A stretch of DNA of 64,000 bases from CALJTV01 sp036821185 (GCA_036821185.1 DAISKD010000006.1:7892-71891), one strand, 5' to 3'; positions 1 through 9,150 are shown, counted from the first letter of the stretch. A program made the numbers and translations. The notes: generated by a model not told the origin, from the letters alone.

Positions 1-627
1 CAGTATGTTATTCGCCTGATCTACGAGGTCACGCGCGGTGATGCCATTGTAGTCACCGGAGTGGGGCAAAACCAGATGTGGGCAGCACAATTCTTCTTTT
101 ATGATAAGCCGAATAGCCTGATATCGTCTGGAGGTCTGGGCACCATGGGGTTCGAGCTTCCGGGTGCCATAGGGGCTAAGGTGGGTTGCCCTGACGAGAC
201 CGTCTGGTGTATAGCCGGTGACGGCGGCTTTCAAATGACGATCCAGGAGCTGGCCACTATTGTGCAGGAGGGGCTGGATATCAAAATAGCGATCATAAAC
301 AACGGTTTTTTGGGCATGGTGCGGCAGTGGCAGCAGTTGTTCTACGGGCGTCGTTATGTACACACCCGACTTCTGGGTCCGGACTTCGTCAAAGTTGCCG
401 ATGCTTACGGGATCGCTGCACTTAGGGTAACGGACAAGAAGCTGGTGACATCGGCGATCGAAAGGGCAATGGACCACCGAGGGCCATTCCTCATCGACTT
501 TGTGGTTGAGCCAGAGGAGTGCGTCTTCCCTATTGTGCCGCCGGGCGCAGCTCTTACACAGTTCATTGAGATGCCGCAGGAGGACAAGATTAGTCCCCCG
601 AGCCAACAGCAGAGGGGAGGCAGATAA
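1..627 (+). CDS. ilvB: Acetolactate synthase large subunit, C-terminal part
   Basis: C-terminal portion (about 208 residues) of the thiamine-diphosphate enzyme that condenses two pyruvates to acetolactate, or pyruvate with 2-oxobutyrate, in valine, leucine and isoleucine synthesis. The frame is open from base 1, so the gene begins upstream of the window. The TPP/Mg-binding stretch is present: GDGGF near bases 223-237, followed about 24 residues later by NN. The stop TAA is followed within 5 bases by ilvN, and the ilvN ribosome-binding site lies inside the end of this gene. This places it as an early gene of the ilv-leu operon. A broader TPP-enzyme identity (for example glyoxylate carboligase) is unlikely with ilvN and ilvC next door. 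Confidence 0.95.
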   Translation, partial: QYVIRLIYEVTRGDAIVVTGVGQNQMWAAQFFFYDKPNSLISSGGLGTMGFELPGAIGAKVGCPDETVWCIAGDGGFQMTIQELATIVQEGLDIKIAIINNGFLGMVRQWQQLFYGRRYVHTRLLGPDFVKVADAYGIAALRVTDKKLVTSAIERAMDHRGPFLIDFVVEPEECVFPIVPPGAALTQFIEMPQEDKISPPSQQQRGGR

Positions 628-632
628 GAGCC

Positions 633-1214
633 GTGAAGACTGTAAAACATACCTTGGTAGCGCTGGTTGAAGACAAGCCCGGTGTGTTGAACCGCATAGC
701 CAGCCTGTTGCGGAGGCGAAATTTCAACATCGAGAGCATAGCCGTGGGGCATAGTGAGCAGCCGGGGCTCTCTAGGATGACTATGGTGGTGGGTGGGGAT
801 GATGCCAGGATAGAGCAAGTCAGGAAGCAACTGGACAAGGTCGTAGAGGTCATCAAGATAGTGGATATAACCGACGAAGAGCCTGTTGCCCGTGAGCTAG
901 CCTTGATCAAAGTGAAGGCAACCCCATCTACCAGAGGCGAGATCATCCAGATCGTGGATATATTCAGGGCTAACATCGTTGATGTCGCTATGGACTCGTT
1001 AATAGTTGAGGTTACCGGGGATGAGGACAAAGTTGATTCGCTTATAGAGTTGCTCCGTGGTTTTGGTATCAAGGAACTGGCACGCACGGGGCGGATCGCC
1101 TTGACACGTGGTGGTGCGGGGCCTTTGCTTGTGGAGGAAGCTAAAGAGACAAAGGTCCCGAGACAACCCTTGAAGCCGCCCCGTGAAGAAGCGGAAAGTC
1201 CACCTGATTGGTAG
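633..1214 (+). CDS. ilvN: Acetolactate synthase small (regulatory) subunit
   Basis: Regulatory subunit that activates IlvB and confers valine feedback inhibition. It has 193 residues and starts with GTG after the purine-rich AGGGGAGG inside the end of ilvB. Residues 5-75 form the N-terminal ACT domain (VEDKPGVLNRIASLLRRR, then NIESI). Residues about 85-165 match the C-terminal IlvH/N domain, with the ALIKV and DVAMDSLIVEVTG segments. A charged tail of about 28 residues after the domain is longer than in the shortest IlvN forms. The family and neighbours make the assignment secure. Confidence 0.95.
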   Translation: MKTVKHTLVALVEDKPGVLNRIASLLRRRNFNIESIAVGHSEQPGLSRMTMVVGGDDARIEQVRKQLDKVVEVIKIVDITDEEPVARELALIKVKATPSTRGEIIQIVDIFRANIVDVAMDSLIVEVTGDEDKVDSLIELLRGFGIKELARTGRIALTRGGAGPLLVEEAKETKVPRQPLKPPREEAESPPDW

Positions 1215-1267
1215 CGGTCTTTAGCTGGACGGAAGGAAAGCCGCGCTAGTGTGGAAGGAGGTTTGTT

Positions 1268-2260
1268 ATGGCCAAGATATGTTATGACAAGGATGCCGAC
1301 CTCAAACTTTTGAAAGGGAAAAAAATAGCTGTTATTGGCTTTGGCAGTCAAGGGCATGCTCATGCCCAGAACCTGAGGGATAGCGGGTGTGAGGTGGTCG
1401 TTGCTTCCAGGAAGGGTGGTGAGGGATGGGAAAATGCCAGGAAAGCTGGCTTTGAGGTAGTGGAGACTGCCGAAGCGGCGAAGATGGCTGACATAATTAC
1501 CATGCTGGCGCCGGACATCTCGCAGCCGCAAATATACCGTGAGTCTGTGGCAAAATGGCTGTCGACAGGTAAGATGTTAATGTTTGCACACGGGTTTAAT
1601 ATTCATTTCGGTCAGATTGTGCCACCCCCGGACATTGATGTTACTATGATTGCTCCCAAGTGTCCCGGACATATGCTGCGTCGACTCTACACCGAGGGCC
1701 TGGGCGCACCAGCGCTGATAGCGATCCAACAGGATGCTTCCGGGAAGGCTAAGGATATTGCTCTGGCTTATGCCAAGGGAATAGGATGTACCAGGGCTGG
1801 CGTACTGGAGACGACCTTCGCCGAGGAGACCGAGACCGACCTTTTTGGTGAACAGACGGTCCTTTGTGGGGGCGTTTCCGCGCTTATCAAGGCAGGCTTT
1901 GAAGTGCTTATAGAGGCTGGTTATCAGCCAGAGGTTGCCTATTTCGAATGTCTCCACGAACTCAAACTAATTGTGGACCTTATTTACCAGGGTGGCCTTA
2001 GCTATATGCGGTATTCGGTGAGTGATACCGCGGAATATGGCGATTATACCAGAGGCCCCAGGGTTATCGATGACCTGGTCAAAGATGAAATGCGGCAAAT
2101 CTTGGCTGAAATACAAAGTGGCAGCTTTGCCAGAGAGTGGATACTGGAAAATCAGGCTGGCAGGCCAGTATATAATGCGCTCAAGCGCATGGAAGCAGAG
2201 CACGAGATTGAAGTAGTGGGTAAGCGACTCCGAAGCATGATGCCATGGCTTAAGGCTTAG
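1268..2260 (+). CDS. ilvC: Ketol-acid reductoisomerase (NADP+), class I
   Basis: Converts acetolactate or acetohydroxybutyrate to the dihydroxy acid, using NAD(P)H and Mg2+. The length of 330 residues is typical of class I enzymes. The Rossmann motif GFGSQGHAHAQN is at residues 24-35, and SRKGG follows in the cofactor-specificity loop. The C-terminal knotted domain has the metal-ligand stretch EETETDLFGEQ near residue 190 and FECLHELKLIVDL near residue 225. The start ATG follows a strong GGAGG site. One oddity is the normally well-conserved APKGPGH loop, which reads APKCPGH here, with Cys at residue 132. Confidence 0.97.
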   Translation: MAKICYDKDADLKLLKGKKIAVIGFGSQGHAHAQNLRDSGCEVVVASRKGGEGWENARKAGFEVVETAEAAKMADIITMLAPDISQPQIYRESVAKWLSTGKMLMFAHGFNIHFGQIVPPPDIDVTMIAPKCPGHMLRRLYTEGLGAPALIAIQQDASGKAKDIALAYAKGIGCTRAGVLETTFAEETETDLFGEQTVLCGGVSALIKAGFEVLIEAGYQPEVAYFECLHELKLIVDLIYQGGLSYMRYSVSDTAEYGDYTRGPRVIDDLVKDEMRQILAEIQSGSFAREWILENQAGRPVYNALKRMEAEHEIEVVGKRLRSMMPWLKA

Positions 2261-2273
2261 GAGGGTCTCATAT

Positions 2274-3797
2274 ATGGACAGGGTTATCATTTTCGACACT
2301 ACCTTACGCGATGGCGAGCAAGCAGCTGGTGCAAGTTTGACCTCTGCGGAAAAGCTGGAGATTGCCAAACAACTGGAGAAGCTTGGTGTTGATGTTATCG
2401 AGGCCGGTTTCCCCATCAGTTCACCCGGGGACTTCGAGGCGGTGCAACTTATTGCACGCGAGGTTAAGAACTGCACGATCTGTGCCCTTTCTCACGCCAC
2501 GTCAGAGGCTGTGGATAGAGCGTGGGAAGCTATAAAGGAAGCTAAGCGGCCCAGGATCCATGTTTTTCTGTCAGCTTCGGATATCCATCTTATGTACCAG
2601 TTGCGGAAGACGCGTGACGAAATTCTCGAGCTTGCATGCGATATGGTGGCACGGGCGAAGAGGTATACAGAGGACGTGGAGTTTTCGCCGATGGATGCCA
2701 CCAGGACGGAGCCTGCCTTCCTTTACCGTATACTGGAGGCGGTGATCGATGCCGGCGCTACTACAGTGAATATCCCAGACACAGTGGGATATGCCATACC
2801 TGCAGAATTTGGCGACCTTATAGCCAGCATCATTGAAAAAGTGCCGAATATCCATAAGGCAGTGCTGAGCGTGCACTGTCATGACGATCTGGGACTGGCA
2901 GTGGCCAACAGCATAGAAGCGGTACGTCGGGGTGCCAGGCAGGTGGAATGCACTATCAACGGCATAGGCGAGCGGGCAGGTAATGCCTCACTGGAAGAGT
3001 TTGTAATGGCTTTGAAAACAAGAAGCGACTTTCTGAAGCTGACCACGAACATAAATACCACCCAGATTTATAGAACGAGCCGTCTGGTGAGTGAGATTAC
3101 CGGTTTTGTCGTCCAGCCAAATAAGGCAATTGTCGGCGCCAATGCCTTCCGGCACCAGTCCGGGATCCATCAGGACGGCGTGATAAAGAAGTCGATCACA
3201 TACGAAATAATCGACCCGAAATCCGTGGGAGTAACTGCTAGTAGTCTTGTCCTTGGCAAAGTAAGCGGTCGTCATGCTTTCAAAGAACGGCTTGCTGAGC
3301 TCGGCTACACGCTGGAAGGTGAAGCCTTTGAGCGGGCGTTTAAAGCTTTTAAGGAGCTTGCAGACAAGAAAAAAGAGGTCACCGATAAGGATATTGAGTC
3401 CCTGATTGCCGAAGAAAAACGTACTGCTTCTGAGGTCTATCATCTTGACCATGTGCAGGTGTCCTGCGGTGACCATAGTGTGCCCACAGCAACGGTAAGG
3501 CTGACTGCCCCTGATGGTAAGGTGCTGGCCGATGCCGCTCTAGGCACAGGGCCTGTGGACGCCGTGTATAAGGCGATCAACCGCATAATTAAAGTACCAA
3601 ACAAGCTTACCGAGTTCACTGTAAAGTCGGTGACCGAAGGCATCGATGCTATCGGTGAGGTGCTGATACGGATCGAGAGCGACGGCGTGAGCTATACCGG
3701 GCGTGGTGCGTCCACTGACATAATCGTCGCCAGTGCCAAGGCTTACATGAACGCCTTGAACCGGCTACTTCTAGCTAAGAAAGAGCAAAAGAAATAG
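2274..3797 (+). CDS. leuA: 2-isopropylmalate synthase
   Basis: Condenses acetyl-CoA with 2-oxoisovalerate, the committed step of leucine synthesis. It has 507 residues. The N-terminal HMGL-like TIM barrel carries DTTLRDGEQAAG at residues 8-19 (metal and catalytic Arg/Asp). HCHDDLGLAVANS near residue 201 carries metal-ligand histidines, and NGIGERAGNASLEE follows. HQSGIHQDG near residue 293 marks the linker subdomain. The last 130 or so residues form the LeuA allosteric domain that mediates leucine feedback. It begins 13 bases after ilvC with GGAGG upstream. A second family member, cimA, closes the same operon, so the two should not be confused. This one has the bacterial LeuA architecture. 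Confidence 0.95.
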   Translation: MDRVIIFDTTLRDGEQAAGASLTSAEKLEIAKQLEKLGVDVIEAGFPISSPGDFEAVQLIAREVKNCTICALSHATSEAVDRAWEAIKEAKRPRIHVFLSASDIHLMYQLRKTRDEILELACDMVARAKRYTEDVEFSPMDATRTEPAFLYRILEAVIDAGATTVNIPDTVGYAIPAEFGDLIASIIEKVPNIHKAVLSVHCHDDLGLAVANSIEAVRRGARQVECTINGIGERAGNASLEEFVMALKTRSDFLKLTTNINTTQIYRTSRLVSEITGFVVQPNKAIVGANAFRHQSGIHQDGVIKKSITYEIIDPKSVGVTASSLVLGKVSGRHAFKERLAELGYTLEGEAFERAFKAFKELADKKKEVTDKDIESLIAEEKRTASEVYHLDHVQVSCGDHSVPTATVRLTAPDGKVLADAALGTGPVDAVYKAINRIIKVPNKLTEFTVKSVTEGIDAIGEVLIRIESDGVSYTGRGASTDIIVASAKAYMNALNRLLLAKKEQKK

Positions 3798-3864
3798 CTT
3801 TGCTTGTTGAGCGCTAGGAACTGTCTGATGCCCTCGAAAGAGTGTGGGCTTGCAGAGAAGGACG

Positions 3865-4278
3865 ATGACAGTAGGCTTACAGTTGGAGATAACATTGCGC
3901 TTGTTATTGGCAGCTGCTCTGGGCGCCGCTGTGGGTTATCAACGTGAGAGGGCAGGTAAACCAGCAGGGCTCCGTACTCACATTTTGATCGCCCTGGGTT
4001 CAGCCCTATTCACTGTAGTTTCCCTGTTTGGTTTCGACGGGCAGGTGGACCCTTCCCGGGTAGCTGCAGGGGTGGTGACTGGCATTGGTTTTCTCGGCGC
4101 TGGCGTTATATTTCGCGGGATGAGGGCAGGTGGGCCGGTGGTAGGTCTGACCACAGCGGCTAGTATTTGGGTGACTGCGGCTATCGGTCTGGCTGCTGGC
4201 GTTGGTATGTATCTGGTGGCCACGATTATTGCCGCATTGACAGTGCTGATATTGATGATACCCAAAGCGAGAGGTTAA
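3865..4278 (+). CDS. MgtC/SapB family membrane protein
   Basis: Small inner-membrane protein of about 137 residues with four predicted helices. It shows the MgtC/SapB signature: GYQRERAGKPAGLRTH near the N-terminus, then DPSRVAAGVVTGIGFLGAG, then GLTTAASIW. Family members are linked to Mg2+ homeostasis and macrophage survival, and many bacteria carry short versions of unknown substrate. I prefer the ATG at 3865, preceded by AGAAGG. A GTG at 3844 would add seven residues. The gene sits between leuA and leuC in the same direction with short gaps (67 and 19 bases). It therefore seems to be transcribed with the leucine genes, although no leucine-related role is known. Confidence 0.85.
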   Translation: MTVGLQLEITLRLLLAAALGAAVGYQRERAGKPAGLRTHILIALGSALFTVVSLFGFDGQVDPSRVAAGVVTGIGFLGAGVIFRGMRAGGPVVGLTTAASIWVTAAIGLAAGVGMYLVATIIAALTVLILMIPKARG

Positions 4279-4297
4279 GTAATTTCTGGAGGTAAAA

Positions 4298-5554
4298 TTG
4301 ACCCTTGCAGAAAAAATACTCGCTGCTCATTCGGGTAGGTCTGTGGTAACGCCCGGCGAGTTCCTCAATGTAAAGGTAGACCTTGTTCTGGCAAATGACA
4401 TTACTGCTCCTCTGGCTATAAAAGAGTTTGCCCGACTGGGATTGAAAAGGGTTTTTGACCCCAAGAAAGTGGTGATGGTGCCTGATCATTTTTGTCCTAA
4501 TAAAGATATCCCTTCTGCTGAGCAAGCTAAACTAATGCGAGAGTTTGCTAGAGAACAGGGAGTGGTCTATTTTGAAGTTGGCAGGATGGGCATTGAGCAT
4601 GTGCTCCTGCCGGAGCAAGGGCTGGTATTACCTGGCGACATGGTTGTGGGAGCCGACTCGCATACCTGCACTTATGGGGCTCTGGGGGCATTTGCCACCG
4701 GTATGGGCTCTACCGATATAGCCGTGGCTATGGCGACCGGGGAGATCTGGGTTAAAGTACCGCCGACAATTAAGTTTGTCTATAATGGGAAGTTAAGAAA
4801 GTGGGTCGGTGGCAAAGACCTCATTTTGTACACTATTGGTGATATCGGTGTGGACGGTGCCCTGTACTCGGTCATGGAGTTTACCGGTGAAGCAATCGAT
4901 GCATTGTCGATGGATGACCGCTTCACCATGGCTAACATGGCTATCGAAGCCGGGGCTAAAGCTGGCATTTTCAGGGTCGATGGTAAGACGCTGAAGTACA
5001 TAAAGAACAGGGCTCGCCGTCCGTTTGAAGTGTACGAGTCCGATGGCGATGCCAGGTATGAGAGGGTGGTCGAGTATGAGGTGTCCCAGATTGAGCCTCA
5101 GGTGGCTTTGCCACATCTCCCGTCAAATGTTAAGCCCATAAGCCAGGTGGGTGATATCAGAATCGACCAGGTGGTGATAGGCAGTTGTACCAACGGGCGC
5201 CTGGGTGATCTGAGACTGGCAGCTAGGGTGCTTAAAGGAAGAAAGGTCGATGAGAATGTGAGGTGTATTGTGATCCCCGGGACCCAGCAGGTGTATCTTG
5301 ATGCTTTGCGGGAAGGACTGGTGGAGGTTTTTATCAGAGCTGGGGCGGTGGTAAGCACACCGACCTGTGGTCCCTGTCTTGGCGGATATATGGGGGTGCT
5401 TGCTGCCGGTGAGCGCTGTGTTTCCACGACCAATCGCAATTTTGTCGGTCGCATGGGCAGTCCACAGTCTGAGGTCTATTTAGCTAACCCAGCGGTGGCT
5501 GCTGCCAGCGCTATTCTGGGCAGGATTGCCAGCCCGGACGAGATAGCCAGTTAA
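4298..5554 (+). CDS. leuC: 3-isopropylmalate dehydratase large subunit
   Basis: Catalytic [4Fe-4S] subunit of isopropylmalate isomerase, an aconitase-family enzyme that also acts on citramalate in the citramalate route to isoleucine. At 418 residues it is the shorter LeuC/HacA type common in archaea, Chloroflexi and clostridia rather than the roughly 465-residue E. coli type. Cluster ligands are visible in GSCTNGRLGDLR near residue 299 and in TPTCGPCLGG near residue 357. The TTG start is preceded by GGAGG. Its partner leuD lies 2 kb downstream, separated by the CoA-transferase gene. Confidence 0.95.
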   Translation: MTLAEKILAAHSGRSVVTPGEFLNVKVDLVLANDITAPLAIKEFARLGLKRVFDPKKVVMVPDHFCPNKDIPSAEQAKLMREFAREQGVVYFEVGRMGIEHVLLPEQGLVLPGDMVVGADSHTCTYGALGAFATGMGSTDIAVAMATGEIWVKVPPTIKFVYNGKLRKWVGGKDLILYTIGDIGVDGALYSVMEFTGEAIDALSMDDRFTMANMAIEAGAKAGIFRVDGKTLKYIKNRARRPFEVYESDGDARYERVVEYEVSQIEPQVALPHLPSNVKPISQVGDIRIDQVVIGSCTNGRLGDLRLAARVLKGRKVDENVRCIVIPGTQQVYLDALREGLVEVFIRAGAVVSTPTCGPCLGGYMGVLAAGERCVSTTNRNFVGRMGSPQSEVYLANPAVAAASAILGRIASPDEIAS

Positions 5555-5620
5555 CGACGACCAAAAGTGGAAATTAGTAGCCTCTCCAATTCACTAAAAA
5601 TACTCGACTGCGTTTGAAGT

Positions 5621-7501
5621 ATGTACACCAGTATAGAAGAGATAAAGGCAAAATATCCGGAGAAATTTGGCTCGGAGCCAGCAATATTTAGTCACATAAG
5701 GCGCGGGGCGAGGATTTTTGTCAGCACTGGCTGTGGAGAGCCTAAATATCTTGTCAGCGCTCTGGTTGAGTATGTGGAGAAGTTTCCTAAAGCTATTTTT
5801 GATGCTGAGGTGGTGCAGGTGTTCACGCTCGGGGTTGCTCCTTATACTGAGGAAAAGTTTAAGTATAACTTCAGACATAATGCCTTCTTCATTGGCAATG
5901 ATACCAGAGAGGCGGTCAACCGAGGTGCTGCCGACTATACACCGATATTTCTGTCTCGTCTTCCACAGCTGTTTTACAGCGGCTTCATTCCTATAGATGT
6001 TGCCTTGATCCAGGTGTCACCGCCAGATCGACATGGATATATGAGCCTGGGGTTAAGTGTGGACGTAACTAAGGTGGCCGTGGAAACGGCTAAGGTAGTC
6101 ATTGCCCAGATAAATTCTTATGTGCCCAGGGCGCATGGAGATGGTTTTGTTAATATTGCAGACGTGGACTTTGTAGTCGTCCGTGACGAGCCTTTGCTGG
6201 AGTATGAAGCTAACGTACCGGATGAGATTGCCCAGCGCATAGGTACATACGTGGCACGCTTGGTGGAAGACGGTGATACTATTCAGGTTGGGTATGGCAG
6301 TATTCCAAATGCGATACTTTCCAGTCTGAGTAATAAACGGGACCTTGGTGTGCATACCGAGCTGCTTACTGATGGGGTGATAGAACTGATGAAAAAGGGG
6401 GTGGTGAATAACACCAGGAAAACCATAAACCGCGGCAAGACGATAGCGAGTTTCTGTATGGGCAAAAGGAGCACTTATGAGTATATCCATGACAATCCGA
6501 GCATAGAGTTCAGGACGATAGACTACACCAATAACCCTATGGTTATCGCCCAGCATCGGAATATGGTGGCGATCAATAGTGCGCTGGAGGTTGATTTGAC
6601 CGGGCAGGCTACTGCCGAATCTATAGGTAGCTCTTTTTATAGCGGTATCGGTGGTCAGGCTGATTTCATGAGGGGCGCCGTGCTTGCCCGCGGCGGCAAG
6701 CCGATATTGGCGCTCCAGTCTACTGCTCGTGGCGGCACCGTTTCCCGTATCGTGCCGTTTCTTAGAAAGGGGGCGGGGGTGACCTTAAACAGGGGTGACA
6801 TCCATTATGTTGTCACCGAATATGGTATCGCCTACCTGCATGGCAAGAATATCAGGGAGAGAGCCATGCAGCTGATCTCGGTGGCACACCCCAAATTCAG
6901 GCCGTGGCTCATAGAAGAAGCGAAAAAGCTGAACTTGATTTATCGGGACCAGGCTTTCGTAGCTGGTCGGGGTGGGGAATACCCCGAGCACCTCGAGACA
7001 TACCGGACAACGAAGACCGGCATGACAGTTTTGCTACGGCCAGTCAAGATAAGCGATGAGCCTTTGTTGAAAGAGTTTTTCTATTCACTTTCTGACAACA
7101 GCCTATACCGGCGCTTTATCTCGATGCGTAAGGATATGCCCCACGAGCGGCTGCAAGAGTTCGTGGTAGTTGACTACACCAAACAGATGTCAATCCTAGC
7201 CGTTCTTTCTGAGGGGGAAGGGAAAGAGGTTGTGATCGGCCTGGGGCAGTATATTATCGATGAAGGTTCTTATACCGCGGAGGTGGCTTTCGTGGTCAGG
7301 GACGATTATCAGAACAAAGGTGTGGGTGGGGAGCTGGTGGCCTATCTTGTATATTTGGCGCGCAGAAACGGGCTTCTGGGTCTGAGTGCCGAAGTTTTGA
7401 GTGAAAACTATCCGATGCTACACATTCTGGAAAAGATGGGCTTCAGAACCGAGAGCAGAGATGGCGCGGTCATCCGATTAAGGCTGAGGTTCAATGATTA
7501 G
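5621..7501 (+). CDS. Acetyl-CoA hydrolase/CoA-transferase fused to a GNAT acetyltransferase domain
   Basis: A 626-residue two-domain protein. Residues 1 to about 450 are an acetyl-CoA hydrolase/4-hydroxybutyrate CoA-transferase (Cat1 family). The motif GVHTELLTDG includes Glu247, the expected position of the glutamate that forms the CoA thioester, and GIGGQADFMRGA supplies the glycine-rich CoA-binding loop. Residues about 465-626 form a GNAT domain with RPVKISDEP at its start and the acetyl-CoA-binding DDYQNKGVGGEL. Such fusions are known in several bacteria, and the GNAT part could acetylate a protein or regulate the enzyme in response to acyl-CoA. The gene interrupts leuC-leuD in an otherwise classical operon. 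I see no strong ribosome-binding site before the ATG. The acyl acceptor cannot be read from the sequence. Confidence 0.85.
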   Translation: MYTSIEEIKAKYPEKFGSEPAIFSHIRRGARIFVSTGCGEPKYLVSALVEYVEKFPKAIFDAEVVQVFTLGVAPYTEEKFKYNFRHNAFFIGNDTREAVNRGAADYTPIFLSRLPQLFYSGFIPIDVALIQVSPPDRHGYMSLGLSVDVTKVAVETAKVVIAQINSYVPRAHGDGFVNIADVDFVVVRDEPLLEYEANVPDEIAQRIGTYVARLVEDGDTIQVGYGSIPNAILSSLSNKRDLGVHTELLTDGVIELMKKGVVNNTRKTINRGKTIASFCMGKRSTYEYIHDNPSIEFRTIDYTNNPMVIAQHRNMVAINSALEVDLTGQATAESIGSSFYSGIGGQADFMRGAVLARGGKPILALQSTARGGTVSRIVPFLRKGAGVTLNRGDIHYVVTEYGIAYLHGKNIRERAMQLISVAHPKFRPWLIEEAKKLNLIYRDQAFVAGRGGEYPEHLETYRTTKTGMTVLLRPVKISDEPLLKEFFYSLSDNSLYRRFISMRKDMPHERLQEFVVVDYTKQMSILAVLSEGEGKEVVIGLGQYIIDEGSYTAEVAFVVRDDYQNKGVGGELVAYLVYLARRNGLLGLSAEVLSENYPMLHILEKMGFRTESRDGAVIRLRLRFND

Positions 7502-7546
7502 GATGCCCGCCTGGTTGTAATTTCATTCTAACCAAGGAGGTGGTGC

Positions 7547-8047
7547 TTGAAATTAAAGGGCAAGGTTCATAAATTTGGTGCCAACGTGGACACCGATGCT
7601 ATCATCCCGGCGCGCTATCTTAATACTACGGACGCTGGGGAGCTGGCGAAACATTGTATGGAAGCTATCATTCCCGATTTTTGGAGTCGAGTCGAGCCCG
7701 GCGACGTGATTGTTGCCGATAGTAATTTTGGCTGTGGTTCCTCGAGGGAACATGCTCCTCTAGCGATAAAAGCGGCTGGTATATCTTGCGTTATTGCCAA
7801 AAGCTTTGCCCGGATTTTTTTTCGCAACGCGATAAACATTGGTCTACCATTGCTTGAGTGCGTTGACGCGGTCGATAATACTGGCGAGGGGGACATAATA
7901 GAGGTTGACTTGGCTAAAGGTGAAATCACAAACCTTACCAATGGCAAGACTTTTGTTGCCAGGCCGTATCCTGAGTTTATGATGGGGATAATAGCGGCTG
8001 GCGGACTTATCGAATATACTAAGAAAAAACTAGCTGGAGGTTTGTAA
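7547..8047 (+). CDS. leuD: 3-isopropylmalate dehydratase small subunit
   Basis: Swivelling-domain subunit that completes the LeuCD isomerase. It has 166 residues, the short LeuD2/archaeal-like form that matches the short LeuC here. It opens with the family signature GKVHKFGANVDTDAIIPARY and contains NFGCGSSREHAP near residue 64, the substrate-binding loop. The TTG start is set by a very good AAGGAGGTG site 6-8 bases upstream. It is followed after two bases by leuB. Confidence 0.95.
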   Translation: MKLKGKVHKFGANVDTDAIIPARYLNTTDAGELAKHCMEAIIPDFWSRVEPGDVIVADSNFGCGSSREHAPLAIKAAGISCVIAKSFARIFFRNAINIGLPLLECVDAVDNTGEGDIIEVDLAKGEITNLTNGKTFVARPYPEFMMGIIAAGGLIEYTKKKLAGGL

Positions 8048-8049
8048 AG

Positions 8050-9150
8050 TTGGATTTTAGAATTGCAGTTTTGCCGGGTGACGGTGTTGGCCCAGAGGTG
8101 GTTGCTGAGGCGATAAAAGTGCTAAACGCAGTGGGGGAAAAGTTTGCTCACAGGTTTGAGTACAGGGAGGGACTGGTGGGTGGTGCTGCCATAGACGTCC
8201 ACGGTGTAGCGCTGACTGAGGAAACTCTAGAAATGTGTCAAAGTTGTGATGCAGTGCTCCTGGGAGCTGTGGGTGGTCCGAAATGGGATGACCCAACTGC
8301 TAAAGTGCGCCCTGAAGATGGTCTTCTGGCTTTGCGGAAGGGGCTAGGGCTATTTGCTAATTTGAGGCCGGTGAAGGTTTTGCCTATGTTGGTTGATGCT
8401 ACTACTCTGAAGCCAGAGGTTGTTAAGGGGGTTGACCTGATCTTCGTCCGTGAGCTTACCGGTGGCCTTTATTTTGGGCAGCCAAAAAAGCAGTGGCGGA
8501 CGGCTGAGGGCAGACAAGCCGTGGACACAATGGCTTATTCAGAGCGCGAAATCGAGCGTATAGTAAGGGTGGGTTTTGAGATTGCATTGACACGGCGCAA
8601 AAAACTGACTTCTGTGGACAAGGCAAATGTGCTCGAGACATCTCGCTTGTGGAGGCAAGTTGCCAACGAGGTTTCCAGAGAGTATCCGGATGTAGAATTG
8701 GAGCATATGCTGGTGGATGCCTGCGCTATGCGCCTCATCCAGCGCCCAGCACAGTTTGATGTTCTGGTCACGGAGAATACTTTCGGCGACATATTGACCG
8801 ACGAGGCTTCGATGCTTGCAGGCTCTATGGGTATGCTGCCCTCAGCCAGCCTGGCCGGAGTACCCAAGGTTGACGGTTCTAAGACGTTTGGGCTTTATGA
8901 GCCTATTCATGGTAGTGCTCCCAGTAGGGCAGGACAGGATATGGCAAATCCTATAGCTACGATACTTAGCGCTGCCATGATGTTGCACTATTCCCTGGGT
9001 CTTGTTGCTGAGGCCGAAGCTGTGGAAAGGGCAGTGGTCTCTGTCCTAGAGGACGGTTATCGTACTTATGATATAATGAGCGAAGGCAAGATCAAGTTAG
9101 GGACTAAGGACATGGGAAGCCTGATAGCTGATAGGATAAGGAGAGGATGA
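8050..9150 (+). CDS. leuB: 3-isopropylmalate dehydrogenase
   Basis: NAD+-dependent oxidative decarboxylation of 3-isopropylmalate. In citramalate-pathway organisms it also acts on 3-methylmalate, giving 2-oxobutyrate for isoleucine. The length of 366 residues is standard. Motifs include LPGDGVGPEV at residues 8-17, the substrate-binding arginines around LGLFANLRPVKV, RELTGGLYFG near residue 137, and NTFGDILTDEASMLAGSMGMLPSA with the Mg2+-binding aspartates. GSAPSRAG marks the NAD site (GSAPDIAG in many homologues). The TTG start uses GGAGG at the end of leuD. Its stop overlaps the cimA ATG by four bases. Confidence 0.96.
   Translation: MDFRIAVLPGDGVGPEVVAEAIKVLNAVGEKFAHRFEYREGLVGGAAIDVHGVALTEETLEMCQSCDAVLLGAVGGPKWDDPTAKVRPEDGLLALRKGLGLFANLRPVKVLPMLVDATTLKPEVVKGVDLIFVRELTGGLYFGQPKKQWRTAEGRQAVDTMAYSEREIERIVRVGFEIALTRRKKLTSVDKANVLETSRLWRQVANEVSREYPDVELEHMLVDACAMRLIQRPAQFDVLVTENTFGDILTDEASMLAGSMGMLPSASLAGVPKVDGSKTFGLYEPIHGSAPSRAGQDMANPIATILSAAMMLHYSLGLVAEAEAVERAVVSVLEDGYRTYDIMSEGKIKLGTKDMGSLIADRIRRG

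Noticed and set aside
590..1531. Long minus-strand open frame opposite ilvN/ilvC
   Set aside because: It lies antisense to two clearly coding genes and encodes a low-complexity Ser/Thr-rich product without family features.
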